A stretch of DNA of 64,000 bases from Pseudomonas sp. TNT3 (GCF_010095445.2 NZ_WFGV02000028.1:1-64000), one strand, 5' to 3'; positions 26,837 to 35,767 are shown, numbered from the stretch's first letter. Numbers and translations are program-made. Notes: generated by a model from the sequence alone, not told the origin.

Positions 26837-27344
26837 GCTTGATTTTCTCCTTGGCCGCCGTTGCGGACGAGCTGCAGCATCGTGTTTACAGCCGATATAA
26901 AAACGCCTGCAATAAGCAGGCGCGGTGTGGAGAGCGGAACCCCTAGGTCATAGGAGGTTTAGAAGGAAGGTGTTCCATAGCCACGGAGGCATTCTACGTA
27001 AGGTTGTTTATGTTTGTGGTGTCTCAAGGGTAACAAGCTGCTTCACCAGAAAAATAGAGGCTGATCAGCGGCAAGTCGCTCGTCCATCCTCCAGACGAGC
27101 AGTGGCGTCATTAGCTAAGTGCCTTCACGGGGTGGTGAAGTACCCATATTGTCCATCGTAGAGGTGGCATTGGTTTTTTTGCCACGCGCCGAATGTTCGA
27201 TCAGCCCTCTTTTTGGAAAATACAGTAGACAAGCGCCACACGCTTATTCATCGAGTATTCCTTACTGTTTCTTATCTGCGGGTGTATCGTATTCGCCTTT
27301 TGCGGACCCACCAGTCCATCGCAGATGCAGAGGTAGTTGAGTTC
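26837..27344. other. gene-free, AT-richer interval
   Basis: About 500 bp between the orphan gene and cumA contain no convincing reading frame. A perfect seven-base hairpin, CGCCTGC/GCAGGCG with an AATAA loop, is at 26904-26922. The base composition is visibly lower in GC than in flanking core genes, so this probably belongs to the same acquired segment as the 690-aa gene. Confidence 0.5.
26904..26922. other. short perfect hairpin upstream of the orphan gene
   Basis: CGCCTGC-AATAA-GCAGGCG, 68 bp upstream of the orphan start codon. Without a T run on its 3' side it is not a canonical terminator for either strand. It could be an operator or a transcript structure. Confidence 0.4.
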
Positions 27345-28721
27345 ATGTCCTTTACCCGTCGCCAAATCCTCGGTGGCCTGGCCGGTCTTGTAGTCGTTGG
27401 TGTCGGAGCGGGGGGCGCGTCGCGTTACTGGCTTGGCAAGATGGCCGACGCCAACGCGGGCCACGACTATGAGTTGATCGCCGCGCCCCTGGATGTCGAA
27501 TTGGTGCCGGGCCACACAACCGAGGCCTGGGCGTTCGGTCCGTCGGCACCGGGTACCGAATTGCGGGTGCGCCAGGGCGAATGGCTGCGGGTACGATTCA
27601 TCAATCACCTGCCGGTCGCGACCACCATTCACTGGCACGGCATCCGCCTGCCGCTGGAAATGGACGGCGTACCTTACGTCTCCCAGCTTCCCGTGTTGCC
27701 AGGCGAGTATTTCGACTACAAATTCCGCGTGCCCGATGCGGGCAGCTTTTGGTATCACCCCCATGTGAACAGCAGCGAAGAACTGGGTCGCGGTCTGGTC
27801 GGCCCACTGATCGTTGAAGAGCGCGAACCCACTGGATTCAAGTACGAGCGGACCTTGAGCCTCAAGAGCTGGCACGTCGATGAGGAAGGCGCGTTCGTCG
27901 CGTTCAGCATTCCTCGCGAAGCCGCGCGTGGCGGCACGGCGGGGCGGTTGTCGACCATCAACGGCGTCTCGCAGGCGGTGGTCGAATTGCCGGCCGGACA
28001 GATCACCCGCGTGCGCCTGCTCAACCTCGACAACACCCTGACCTATCGCATCAACATTCCCGGCGTCGAAGCGCAGATCTACGCGCTGGACGGTAACCCC
28101 ATCGAGCCGCGCCCCATGGGCAAGGAATACTGGCTCGGCCCCGGCATGCGTATCTGCCTGGCGATCAAGGCTCCGCCCGCTGGCGAAGAGTTGTCCCTGC
28201 GCAACGGCCCGGTGCGCCTGGGCACGTTCCGTTCGGTGGCCAATGCTGAAGCGCCGACTCAATGGCCGCCCGCGTTGCCCGCCAACCCCGTGGCCGAACC
28301 GGACCTGGCCAATGCCGAAAAACTCAACTTCAATTTCGAATGGGTGGGTTCGGTGTCGTTGAACGTCGACAACGGCAAACCGCCAAGCCTGTGGCAGATT
28401 AACGGCAAGGCCTGGGACATCACCGACAAGACCTGCGCCGATCGCCCGATTGCCAAGCTCGAGAAGGGCAAGAGCTACATTTTCGAATTGAAAAACATGA
28501 CCCAGTACCAGCACCCGATACACCTGCACGGCATGAGCTTCAAGGTCATCGCCTCGAACCGGCACAAGGTCATTCCGTACTTCACCGATACTTACCTGCT
28601 CGGCAAGAACGAGCGCGCACAGGTGGCATTGGTGGCGGATAACCCGGGCGTGTGGATGTTCCATTGCCATGTGATCGATCACATGGAAACCGGCCTCATG
28701 GCCGCCATCGAGGTGGCGTGA
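27345..28721 (+). CDS. cumA: multicopper oxidase CumA
   Basis: A 458-residue exported multicopper oxidase. The N-terminus has a twin-arginine signal (SFTRRQILGGLAGLVVVG), so the folded protein with copper is exported by Tat. Three cupredoxin domains carry all four copper motifs: HWHG (type 2/3), WYHPHVN, HPIHLHG, and the type 1/3 motif HCHVIDHM near the C-terminus. CumA-type enzymes oxidise Cu(I), organic substrates and, in P. putida, were linked to Mn(II) oxidation. I start at ATG 27345. It overlaps tadA by one base. The cumA-tadA pair is conserved in pseudomonads. Confidence 0.92.
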   Translation: MSFTRRQILGGLAGLVVVGVGAGGASRYWLGKMADANAGHDYELIAAPLDVELVPGHTTEAWAFGPSAPGTELRVRQGEWLRVRFINHLPVATTIHWHGIRLPLEMDGVPYVSQLPVLPGEYFDYKFRVPDAGSFWYHPHVNSSEELGRGLVGPLIVEEREPTGFKYERTLSLKSWHVDEEGAFVAFSIPREAARGGTAGRLSTINGVSQAVVELPAGQITRVRLLNLDNTLTYRINIPGVEAQIYALDGNPIEPRPMGKEYWLGPGMRICLAIKAPPAGEELSLRNGPVRLGTFRSVANAEAPTQWPPALPANPVAEPDLANAEKLNFNFEWVGSVSLNVDNGKPPSLWQINGKAWDITDKTCADRPIAKLEKGKSYIFELKNMTQYQHPIHLHGMSFKVIASNRHKVIPYFTDTYLLGKNERAQVALVADNPGVWMFHCHVIDHMETGLMAAIEVA

Positions 28722-29218
28722 TGCGTCAGATTCGTCCCGTCGCCATCATCGATCGCAGCCGTGACCGTGAATTCATGCGCGAAGCCCTGGCCCTGGCCGC
28801 ACAGGGTGCCGCGCTGGGCGAAGTGCCGGTGGGAGCGGTGCTGGTGCAGGATGGTGAAATCATCGGTCGCGGCTTCAATTGCCCGATCAGTGGCCATGAC
28901 CCCAGTGCCCACGCCGAGATGGTCGCCATCCGTGCGGCGGCGTTGGCCGCCAGCAACTATCGCCTGCCGGGCAGCACGCTTTATGTGACGCTCGAGCCGT
29001 GCAGTATGTGCGCCGGGCTGATCGTGCATTCGCGGATTGCGCGTGTGGTGTATGGCGCCCTGGAACCCAAGGCCGGGATTGTGCAGAGTCAGGGCCAGTT
29101 TTTTACCCAGGGCTTTTTGAACCATCGGGTGCTGTTTGAAGGCGGGGTGCTGGCGGAAGAATGCGGGGCTGTGCTGAGCGAGTTCTTCAAGGCGCGACGG
29201 GCAAAATCAACAGACTAA
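28721..29218 (+). CDS. tadA: tRNA-specific adenosine deaminase TadA
   Basis: TadA converts A34 to inosine in the wobble position of tRNA-Arg(ACG). It has 165 residues. The zinc-deaminase signature is complete: His64 and Glu66 in AHAEM, and Cys94/Cys97 in PCSMC. The ATG at 28721 overlaps the cumA stop codon by one base (TGATG), indicating translational coupling. Longer upstream starts would lie inside cumA. TadA is essential in most bacteria. Confidence 0.95.
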   Translation: MRQIRPVAIIDRSRDREFMREALALAAQGAALGEVPVGAVLVQDGEIIGRGFNCPISGHDPSAHAEMVAIRAAALAASNYRLPGSTLYVTLEPCSMCAGLIVHSRIARVVYGALEPKAGIVQSQGQFFTQGFLNHRVLFEGGVLAEECGAVLSEFFKARRAKSTD

Positions 29219-29230
29219 ACACGAAACCAA

Positions 29231-29322
29231 TGTGGGAGTGAGCCTGCTCGCGATGACGGTGTGTCAGTCGACATCAATAATGTCTGACACACCGCCATCG
29301 CGAGCAGGCTCACTCCTACAGG
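29231..29322. repeat. REP doublet, GAGCCTGCTCGCGATGACGG class
   Basis: Nearly perfect inverted arms (TGTGGGAGTGAGCCTGCTCGCGATG and its complement) with a TGTGTCAG/CTGACACA inner stem. It sits between the convergent tadA and cmoB genes. Confidence 0.85.
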
Positions 29323-29349
29323 GGATCTTCATTGGCCGGGAGATCGAGA

Positions 29350-30306
29350 TTATTTACGTGCCACGATCACCGCACGCATCGGCGCCGGCAGCCCTTCGAT
29401 CGTCTTGCTGTGATCATCCGGATCGAGGAAATCACTCAACGACTGATACTTCATCCACTCTGTTCCACGCTGCTCCTCGACAGTGGTCACGCTGACGTCC
29501 ACACAACGAACATCCGTGAACCCGGCGCGGCGCAGCCATAGCATCAACGCGGGCACCGACGGCAAGAACCACACATTACGCATCTGCGCGTAACGGTCTT
29601 CCGGCACCAGCACCTGCTGCTGATCGCCCTCGATCACCAGAGTTTCCAGCACCAGTTCCCCACCCTTGACCAGGCAGTCCTTCAGCGCGAGCAGATGCTC
29701 GATCGGTGAGCGACGGTGGTAGAACACGCCCATGGAAAACACCGTATCAAAGCCTTCCAGCTCCGACGGCAGGTCTTCAAACGGGAACGGCAGGTGCCAG
29801 GCATTGGGCTCGGACAGATATCGCTGCACCGCCTGGAACTGGCAGAAGAACAGCCAGTTCGGGTCGACGCCGATCACACTGTCGGCACCGGCACCGAGCA
29901 TGCGCCACATGTAATAGCCGTTGCCGCAGCCGACATCGAGAATGCGTTTACCCTTCAGGTCCAGATGCGGCGCAACGCGCGACCACTTCCAGTCCGAGCG
30001 CCATTCGGTATCGACATGCACGCCAAACAGGTCGAACGGCCCTTTGCGCCACGGCGACAACCCCATCAACGCAGTGCGCATCTGCACGCGGGTTTCATCG
30101 TCGCAGTCGGTGTCCAGCTTCAAGCCGTTGAGCAAGTCGACTTCACTGGGCTGGATCTTCGGCAGCGCATCCAGCGCGCTTTGCCAACGCTCCAGATCGC
30201 CATGACCCTTTTCCATTTTCTTGTCGAGCTGGGCTTGCAGTGTGCTGGCCCAATCGGCCAGTGGAGTACCGGCCAGACGGCGGGCGAGGGGGGACAGATC
30301 AATCAT
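29350..30306 (-). CDS. cmoB: tRNA (uridine-34) carboxymethyltransferase CmoB
   Basis: CmoB transfers the carboxymethyl group of carboxy-SAM to 5-hydroxyuridine-34 of tRNA, giving cmo5U, which widens wobble decoding. It has 318 residues. The SAM-binding motif DVGCGNGYYMWRM is at about 126-138, followed by GVDPNWLFFCQF, FSMGVFYHRRSP and the C-terminal MRAVIVARK. The start codon overlaps the cmoA stop by four bases (ATGA), so the two are translationally coupled. cmoA makes the cofactor for this reaction. Confidence 0.95.
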   Translation of the reverse strand: MIDLSPLARRLAGTPLADWASTLQAQLDKKMEKGHGDLERWQSALDALPKIQPSEVDLLNGLKLDTDCDDETRVQMRTALMGLSPWRKGPFDLFGVHVDTEWRSDWKWSRVAPHLDLKGKRILDVGCGNGYYMWRMLGAGADSVIGVDPNWLFFCQFQAVQRYLSEPNAWHLPFPFEDLPSELEGFDTVFSMGVFYHRRSPIEHLLALKDCLVKGGELVLETLVIEGDQQQVLVPEDRYAQMRNVWFLPSVPALMLWLRRAGFTDVRCVDVSVTTVEEQRGTEWMKYQSLSDFLDPDDHSKTIEGLPAPMRAVIVARK

Positions 30307-31043
30307 GGCAGGGCAATCAACGAGGCAAAGTTAAGACACTGGAACCACGGCACGACTTTCGAGAATCCGGCCGCCAACAAGCGCTCGCGGTGTTCTTCGA
30401 GGCTGTCGGGCTTCATGACGTTTTCGATGGCGCTGCGCTTCTGGGCGATTTCCAGTTCGCTGTAGCCGTTGGCGCGTTTGAAGGCGACATGCAGGTCAGT
30501 GAGCAGCGCGTGTTCTTCGAGGTCGTTGAAGCGCAGCTTTTCCGACAGAATCAATGCGCCGCCCGGTACCAACGATTGATGAATACGGCTGAGCAATGCC
30601 GTGCGCTGGTCCGGGGCAATGAATTGCAGGGTGAAGTTGAGCGCTACCACTGAGGCCGGCTGGAAGTCGAGGGCGAGAATGTCACCCTCGACTACCTCCA
30701 CCGGCAGCAGCTCCTGGAACATCGAGTCCTGACCATTAAGGTATTCACGGCAACGCTCGACCATGGCCGCAGAGTTATCCACAGCGATAACGCGACAGCC
30801 ATCCGTGCGCACGTGACGGCGCAGGGCCTGGGTCACGGCGCCTAGAGACGAGCCCAGGTCGTAAAGCACGCTGTTGGGTTGGGCAAACTGCGCAGCCAGC
30901 ACGCCGAGGTTTTCAACGATGGTCGGATAACCCGGCACCGAGCGTTTGATCATGTCCGGGAACACCCGCACCACGTCCTCATTGAAGGCGAAGTCGGGCA
31001 CCTGGGCCAAAGGCTGGGCGAAAAGGCGATCGGGTTCTTTGCT
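30303..31043 (-). CDS. cmoA: carboxy-SAM synthase CmoA
   Basis: CmoA makes carboxy-S-adenosylmethionine from SAM and prephenate, the donor for CmoB. It has 246 residues, the family length. The start is GTG at 31043 (SKEPDRLFAQPLAQVPDFAF). The longer frame to 31091 lacks family support. The Rossmann motif YDLGSSLGAVT is at about 60, then VIAVDNSAAMVERC. It forms a two-gene operon with cmoB. Confidence 0.94.
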   Translation of the reverse strand, partial: SKEPDRLFAQPLAQVPDFAFNEDVVRVFPDMIKRSVPGYPTIVENLGVLAAQFAQPNSVLYDLGSSLGAVTQALRRHVRTDGCRVIAVDNSAAMVERCREYLNGQDSMFQELLPVEVVEGDILALDFQPASVVALNFTLQFIAPDQRTALLSRIHQSLVPGGALILSEKLRFNDLEEHALLTDLHVAFKRANGYSELEIAQKRSAIENVMKPDSLEEHRERLLAAGFSKVVPWFQCLNFASLIALP

Positions 31044-31159
31044 CACGGCGGTTCCAGCGGTGTAGGTGGAAAAGGCCGGCATTTTAGCCAACTTGGGGCG
31101 GGGATGCGCGGGTTGTCTGATAAACCGGCGGACTGCACGAGGTTCGTTTCGTCAGTAAT

Positions 31160-31256
31160 GCCGCCATTGCGAGCAAGCCCGCTCCCACATTGGCCTTCGG
31201 TGAACGGGATATTTGTGTACGGCTGCGACCCTGTGGGAGCGGGCTTGCCCGCGATG
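31160..31256. repeat. outward-facing REP pair, GCGGGCTTGCCCGCG class
   Basis: Two REP units with cores GCGAGCAAGCCCGCTCCCACA and TGTGGGAGCGGGCTTGCCCGCG, arranged with the palindromes outside and a non-pairing 35-bp centre. It sits between cmoA and the YhhN gene and ends at the YhhN stop codon. Confidence 0.8.
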
Positions 31257-31259
31257 AAT

Positions 31260-31895
31260 TCAGCGCGGTCGCTGGCTGAACGCCGACGCCGCAATCCCCC
31301 ATTGCCCCAGCCAATAGCTGAGGATAATCACGTAAGGCGAGGCATCGAACGGCACGACAAAGCGGCTGATTCCGATCACGCTGTCAGAAAACACAAACGC
31401 CACCGCACCCGCCGCCGCCAGCATCGCCGAACGCTTGGGCACATCGCTGCCGAGCCGGGCCAATGCGCGCCAGAGCATGGCGCTGATGGCCAGGCCGTAC
31501 ACAATCACTGGCACCAGCAGCGGTCCCAGTCCGTGAGAAATCAGAATCCCCAGCAGCACCGCGCCCACACCGAGTGCCAGGATCAACGGCACTACCGCCA
31601 GGCGCCGGCAGTCGCTCAAATAGGCTTTCAGATACGCTAAATGCGCGACCAGGAAAGCCCCCAGGCCGAACACGAACAAGTCCCCAGGCCATGCCAGCAG
31701 CACATCGCCCAGCAGAGAGAAGATCAATCCAAGGCTGATCCAGCGGCGATAGTCGCTGGGCGGTGCATCGTGCAGCCAGCCGAGCAAGGCCAGCACGGGC
31801 AGCGGTTTGACCAGCAAACACAGCAGTGTCGCGTGCACGCTCAGGCCGTAGAGGAACGTCACGGCGCCCATCAGCGCGAGGATTAGCCAGCCCAC
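31260..31895 (-). CDS. YhhN-family membrane protein (lysoplasmalogenase-like)
   Basis: A 211-residue polytopic inner-membrane protein with about eight hydrophobic segments. It contains the family patterns SLGLIFSLLGDVLLAWP (about 52-68) and AAAGAVAFVFSDSVIGISRF (about 163-182), whose Asp residues line the presumed active site. Animal members (TMEM86) hydrolyse lysoplasmalogen. The bacterial substrate is unclear because pseudomonads lack plasmalogens. It starts one base after the inhibitor gene stop codon, so the two are probably co-transcribed. Confidence 0.88.
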   Translation of the reverse strand: MGWLILALMGAVTFLYGLSVHATLLCLLVKPLPVLALLGWLHDAPPSDYRRWISLGLIFSLLGDVLLAWPGDLFVFGLGAFLVAHLAYLKAYLSDCRRLAVVPLILALGVGAVLLGILISHGLGPLLVPVIVYGLAISAMLWRALARLGSDVPKRSAMLAAAGAVAFVFSDSVIGISRFVVPFDASPYVIILSYWLGQWGIAASAFSQRPR

Positions 31896-31896
31896 G

Positions 31897-32289
31897 TCAG
31901 TTCACCGAAATCGCGCAGTCGAAGGTGTCCACCGGCAGCACTTCCGGTGCCCAGGGCTGCTGAGAGGTCAGGCGCAAACGTCCGTTGCCGTTGGCGAATG
32001 CCTGGAAGCGCCAGGTCGAGATGCCGGCACTGCCGACGATCCCGGCGTCTTCCGGATTGCTGTACACCTCAGGGCTGAGCGCCCGCAATACGCCACCGGC
32101 TGAGTCCTGGATTGCCCAGCGATAACCCGTGGTCGGGTTACTCGGCAGGGTCAGGATCAGGTTTTGTCCGTTGTTCAATTTCACCGGACACTGGCTTTGT
32201 TTTTCCACGGTCACGTTCTGTTTGGGGGGCGTGGCACAAGCGGCCAGCAACAAGAGGGCGAGGGGGACAAACAAGCGAGTGGGGGACAT
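31897..32289 (-). CDS. chagasin-type (I42) cysteine protease inhibitor lipoprotein
   Basis: A 130-residue lipoprotein. The signal ends in the lipobox LLAAC (Cys about 17). The mature domain shows the chagasin loop motifs NPTTGYRW (L4/BC loop) and the later GRLRLTSQQPW loop, which occlude the active site of papain-like proteases. P. aeruginosa has a comparable inhibitor gene (icp, PA0778) beside its AsrA Lon gene, and the neighbourhood here matches that. I start at ATG 32289 because it gives the signal peptide. The frame is open to 32346. Confidence 0.87.
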   Translation of the reverse strand: MSPTRLFVPLALLLLAACATPPKQNVTVEKQSQCPVKLNNGQNLILTLPSNPTTGYRWAIQDSAGGVLRALSPEVYSNPEDAGIVGSAGISTWRFQAFANGNGRLRLTSQQPWAPEVLPVDTFDCAISVN

Positions 32290-32419
32290 AAGGTCAGTGG
32301 CTCCGGCGTTCACGACGAACGGCGAGCATAACTGAAGATGAGACAAATTGTGACCAGGGCCGAGTGGGAGAGAATGCTAACGCGTCGGCCCTGCTCCATA
32401 AACGGTTTGGCTGTACAGA

Positions 32420-32872
32420 TTAGAGTTTCATAGTGAATGAAAACTCGCCTTCGGATGTGAATGTCCGATTTTGTGGGTCATTAAATACTACATTCAGTGT
32501 GCCGGAGTATTGGCCCTTTTCAGCGTTCACAAACAGGTTTATGACACCCTTAATGGCCCGGTTAACAGTGTAATCCGGATAGAACTCGGTAAAGTCGATT
32601 TGGATAAATGGATTGTCTTTGTCAAATGAGTGGATACCCGTTTCGATATTTCTAGGTAGAGACATATCAAAGGTACGACGTTCGGGGGTGTTTTGGCCGG
32701 CGATGAAAGTAGCAAAGATGACTTTGGGGCCTGAGCCTGAGCTAAACCCTTCAGAGTTGAATGCGTCGCGATCCTGAAGAGTGGCGTTCAAGTAGTTTTG
32801 TTGGTCGCTCGGACGGACCTTAATGGTGTCATCGGTGCAAGGGGCTGCGAGATTTGGTTTTCGGGTGTCCAT
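32420..32872 (-). CDS. small uncharacterised protein, low GC
   Basis: A 150-residue acidic, soluble protein I do not recognise. It has no signal peptide. The centre reads RRTFDMSLPRNIETGI, DFTEFYPDYTVNRAIKGVI, and the end GTLNVVFNDPQNRTFTSEGEFSF looks like a beta sandwich of the kind found in small secreted or surface-associated proteins. ATG 32872 follows GAGCAAG. Base composition is clearly more AT-rich than the flanking inhibitor and Lon genes, so it may have been inserted between them. The function is unknown. Confidence 0.6.
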   Translation of the reverse strand: MDTRKPNLAAPCTDDTIKVRPSDQQNYLNATLQDRDAFNSEGFSSGSGPKVIFATFIAGQNTPERRTFDMSLPRNIETGIHSFDKDNPFIQIDFTEFYPDYTVNRAIKGVINLFVNAEKGQYSGTLNVVFNDPQNRTFTSEGEFSFTMKL

Positions 32873-32994
32873 AAGTCTTGCTCTTTCAAGGAATGTAGAA
32901 GCCTTGAAGGTATCGTCGGTGAGAAGCCCGGGATACTGTTAGAACTGTCAGTTTTCTATTCGAATTTTCGATTAATAGCGAGCTGTTTGACGTG

Positions 32995-33027
32995 AAAAAA
33001 AACGGCCAGACTGCAGTCTGACCGTTT
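32995..33027 (-). terminator. rho-independent terminator of lon
   Basis: Read on the minus strand, the AAACGGTCAGACTG/CAGTCTGGCCGTTT stem is followed by T8. It is placed just after the lon stop codon. Confidence 0.9.
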
Positions 33028-33046
33028 CGGTGTCGGTTCTGTCGGC

Positions 33047-35464
33047 TTAGAACAATATCTTCGCCACATCCGCAAAACGCTTGGCGAAATGCACCGTTAT
33101 CCCTTCCTTCAGATAATCCGGCAACTCCTCGAAACTGCCACGATTCGGCTCCGGCAGGATCAATTCGAAAATCTTCTGCCGCCGCGCCGCAATCACCTTC
33201 TCGCGCACCCCGCCAATCGGCAAAACATGCCCGGTCAACGTCAGCTCGCCGGTCATCGCCACGCCTTTCTTCGGCGGTTGGTTGCGGGCCAGGGACAGCA
33301 GGGCGCTGGCCATGGTCACGCCGGCGCTCGGGCCATCTTTGGGGGTGGCGCCTTCTGGAACGTGCAGGTGGACGAAAGCTTCGTCGAAGAATTTCGGATC
33401 GCCGCCGAACGACTTCAGGTTGGAGCTGACGTAGCTGTAAGCGATTTCCGCCGACTCTTTCATCACGTCGCCCAGTTGCCCGGTGAGTTTGAAGCCACGA
33501 TTCAAGGTGTGAATCCGCGTCGCCTCGATCGGCAGGGTCGCGCCGCCCATGCTGGTCCAGGCCAGGCCCGTGATGACGCCGGTGCCTGATAGCACCTGTT
33601 CGTTGCGGAACACCGGATGGCCGAGGGAGGCTTCGAGGTCTTTCGGCCCGAGCTTGATCACTGCTTTCGGATCGTCGATCAGCTTGACCACAGCCTTGCG
33701 CACCAGTTTGCCCAGCTGTTTCTCCAGCTGGCGCACCCCGGCTTCGCGAGCGTAACCGTCGATCAACGCCTTCAGCGCGCTGTCGTTGATGCTCAGGCTG
33801 CCTTTGGACACGCCGGCTTTCTCAAGCTGCTTGGGCCACAGGTGACGTTTGGCGATGGCGATTTTTTCTTCAGTGATGTAACCCGACAGGCGAATGATTT
33901 CCATCCGGTCGAGCAACGGGCCGGGAATCGAATCCAGGGTGTTGGCGGTACAGATGAACAGCATTTTCGACAGGTCCATGCGCAAGTCGAGGTAGTGGTC
34001 GAGGAATTCGACGTTCTGTTCCGGGTCAAGGGTCTCCAGCAGCGCCGAGGCCGGATCGCCCTGGTAGCTCTGACCCATCTTGTCGATCTCGTCGAGCATG
34101 ATCACCGGATTCATCACTTCAACGTCTTTCAACGCCTGCACGAGTTTGCCCGGTTGCGCGCCGATGTAGGTGCGGCGGTGACCCTTGATCTCGGCTTCGT
34201 CGCGCATGCCGCCGAGGCTGAAGCGGTAGAACGGACGCCCCAGGGATTCGGCGATGGATTTGCCCACGCTGGTTTTACCCACACCTGGCGGGCCGACCAG
34301 CAGCACGATCGAACCGCTGATCTCGCCTTTATAAGCACCCACGGCGAGGAACTCGAGGATACGGTCCTTGATGTCGTCCAGGCCGGCGTGGTGCTTGTCC
34401 AGTACCTTGCGCGCGTGTTTCAGGTCGAGCTTGTCCTCGCCATACACGCCCCACGGCACCGATGTCGCCCAGTCGAGGTAGTTGCGGGTCACCGCGTACT
34501 CGGGCGAGCCGGTCTCCAGGATCGACAGCTTGTTCATTTCCTCTTCGATACGTTTTTGCGCCTGAGCGGACAGCACCTTGCCTTCCAGACGCTGTTCGAA
34601 CTGTTCGATGTCGGCGCTACGGTCGTCCTTGGTCAGGCCCAGCTCCTGCTGGATGACCTTCAACTGTTCCTTGAGGAAAAACTCGCGCTGGTGCTCACCG
34701 ATCTTGCGGTTCACTTCGGCGGAAATTTCTTTCTGCAGGCGCGCGACTTCGACTTCCTTGCGCAGCATCGGCAGGACTTTTTCCATGCGCTTGAGCATTG
34801 GCACGCAATCGAGCACTTCCTGCAACTCATTGCCTGTCGCAGACGTGAGGGCGGCGGCAAAGTCGGTCAGGGGCGACGGATCGTTGGGGCTGAAGCGATT
34901 GAGGTAGTTCTTCAGCTCTTCGCTGTACAGCGGGTTGAGCGGCAGCAGCTCCTTGATCGCGTTGATCAGCGCCATGCCGTAAGCCTTGACCTCATCGGTC
35001 GGCTCGGTGGGCTGGTGCGGGTATTCGACTTCCACCAGGTACGGCGGGCGATGGTGCTTGAGCCAGGTGCGGATGCGCACGCGGGTCAGGCCCTGGGCAA
35101 CAAACTGCAGCTTGCCGTTTTCGCGGCTGGCGTGGTGCACCTTGACCAGCGTGCCGTAGAGCGGCAGGGCCGAGGTGTCGAAGTGGCGCGGGTCTTCCTG
35201 GGGCGTGTCCATATAGAACAGGGCCAGGGAGTGGTGATCGGATTTGCTGACCAGATCCAGTGTTTCAGCCCACGGTTCTTCGTTGACGATGACCGGCAGT
35301 ACTTGCGCCGGGAAGAACGGGCGGTTGTGGATCGGGATGATGTAAACCTTGTCCGGCAGGTTCTGGCCTGGCAGGGCGAGGCCTTTGCCGGTGGAATGGT
35401 GTTCGGCGTTCTCCGGATCGGCGTATTCGCTCAGGTCTTCGGGGAGTTCTTGCTGGTCGCTCAT
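33047..35464 (-). CDS. lon: ATP-dependent protease Lon (AsrA-type paralogue)
   Basis: An 805-residue cytoplasmic AAA+ protease. The LON substrate-binding domain spans about 45-240 (VYIIPIHNRPFFPAQVLPV). The ATPase part holds the Walker A GPPGVGKTS near 395 and Walker B MLDEIDKMG. The C-terminal Ser-Lys protease has Ser713 in KDGPSAGVTMA. The N-terminus resembles the second Lon of P. aeruginosa (AsrA, PA0779), which protects against aminoglycoside stress, rather than the clpX-linked Lon. The nearby chagasin inhibitor gene supports this. ATG 35464 is the family start. A near-consensus sigma32 promoter lies 30 bp upstream. Confidence 0.92.
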   Translation of the reverse strand: MSDQQELPEDLSEYADPENAEHHSTGKGLALPGQNLPDKVYIIPIHNRPFFPAQVLPVIVNEEPWAETLDLVSKSDHHSLALFYMDTPQEDPRHFDTSALPLYGTLVKVHHASRENGKLQFVAQGLTRVRIRTWLKHHRPPYLVEVEYPHQPTEPTDEVKAYGMALINAIKELLPLNPLYSEELKNYLNRFSPNDPSPLTDFAAALTSATGNELQEVLDCVPMLKRMEKVLPMLRKEVEVARLQKEISAEVNRKIGEHQREFFLKEQLKVIQQELGLTKDDRSADIEQFEQRLEGKVLSAQAQKRIEEEMNKLSILETGSPEYAVTRNYLDWATSVPWGVYGEDKLDLKHARKVLDKHHAGLDDIKDRILEFLAVGAYKGEISGSIVLLVGPPGVGKTSVGKSIAESLGRPFYRFSLGGMRDEAEIKGHRRTYIGAQPGKLVQALKDVEVMNPVIMLDEIDKMGQSYQGDPASALLETLDPEQNVEFLDHYLDLRMDLSKMLFICTANTLDSIPGPLLDRMEIIRLSGYITEEKIAIAKRHLWPKQLEKAGVSKGSLSINDSALKALIDGYAREAGVRQLEKQLGKLVRKAVVKLIDDPKAVIKLGPKDLEASLGHPVFRNEQVLSGTGVITGLAWTSMGGATLPIEATRIHTLNRGFKLTGQLGDVMKESAEIAYSYVSSNLKSFGGDPKFFDEAFVHLHVPEGATPKDGPSAGVTMASALLSLARNQPPKKGVAMTGELTLTGHVLPIGGVREKVIAARRQKIFELILPEPNRGSFEELPDYLKEGITVHFAKRFADVAKILF

Positions 35465-35494
35465 GGGGCACCTGCGCAATGGGATATGGGTCTT

Positions 35495-35522
35495 AGATGG
35501 GGCAGGCGGGGGGTGGTTTCAA
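35495..35522 (-). promoter_or_regulatory. sigma32 heat-shock promoter of lon
   Basis: Read on the minus strand, a -35 TTGAAA (35522-35517), a 14-bp spacer and CCCCATCT (35502-35495) match the RpoH consensus CTTGAAA-N11-16-CCCCATNT nearly perfectly. The position is 30 bp upstream of the lon ATG. This indicates direct heat-shock induction. Confidence 0.85.
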
Positions 35523-35596
35523 TGGGAGGGGTTAATTCAGGGTATTCGAGTATTGCGCAAGCGTTCGATTATTCCGCAATAACGCAGCACATGATT

Positions 35597-35688
35597 GTGG
35601 CGAGGGAGTTTACTCCCGCTGGGTTGCGGAGCGACCCCAAAATAGGGACCGCTACGCAGTCCAGCGGGAGCAAGCTCCCTCGCCACAG
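35597..35688. repeat. REPIN-like element, GTGGCGAGGGAGYTTRCTCCCGCTGG class
   Basis: Inverted arms GTGGCGAGGGAGTTTACTCCCGCTGG and its complement meet at an inner GGGTTGCGGAGCGACCCC stem. It belongs to the same class as the elements at 41990-42120, 59393-59516 and 60253-60378. Its right tip runs directly into a heptanucleotide tandem array. Confidence 0.85.
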
Positions 35689-35767
35689 GCCACAGGTCAC
35701 AGGTCACAGGTCACAGGTCACAGGCCACAGGCCACAGAGTAAAGGCCACAGACCACAGACCACAGAG
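35684..35767. repeat. 7-bp tandem array (CACAGGY)n
   Basis: Twelve consecutive heptamers, mostly CACAGGT or CACAGGC, with decayed units near the end (TAAAGGC, CACAGAC). The first unit overlaps the terminal CGCCACAGG of the preceding REPIN-like element, so the array seems to have grown from its tip. It ends close to the stop codon of the DUF6124 gene. Confidence 0.9.
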
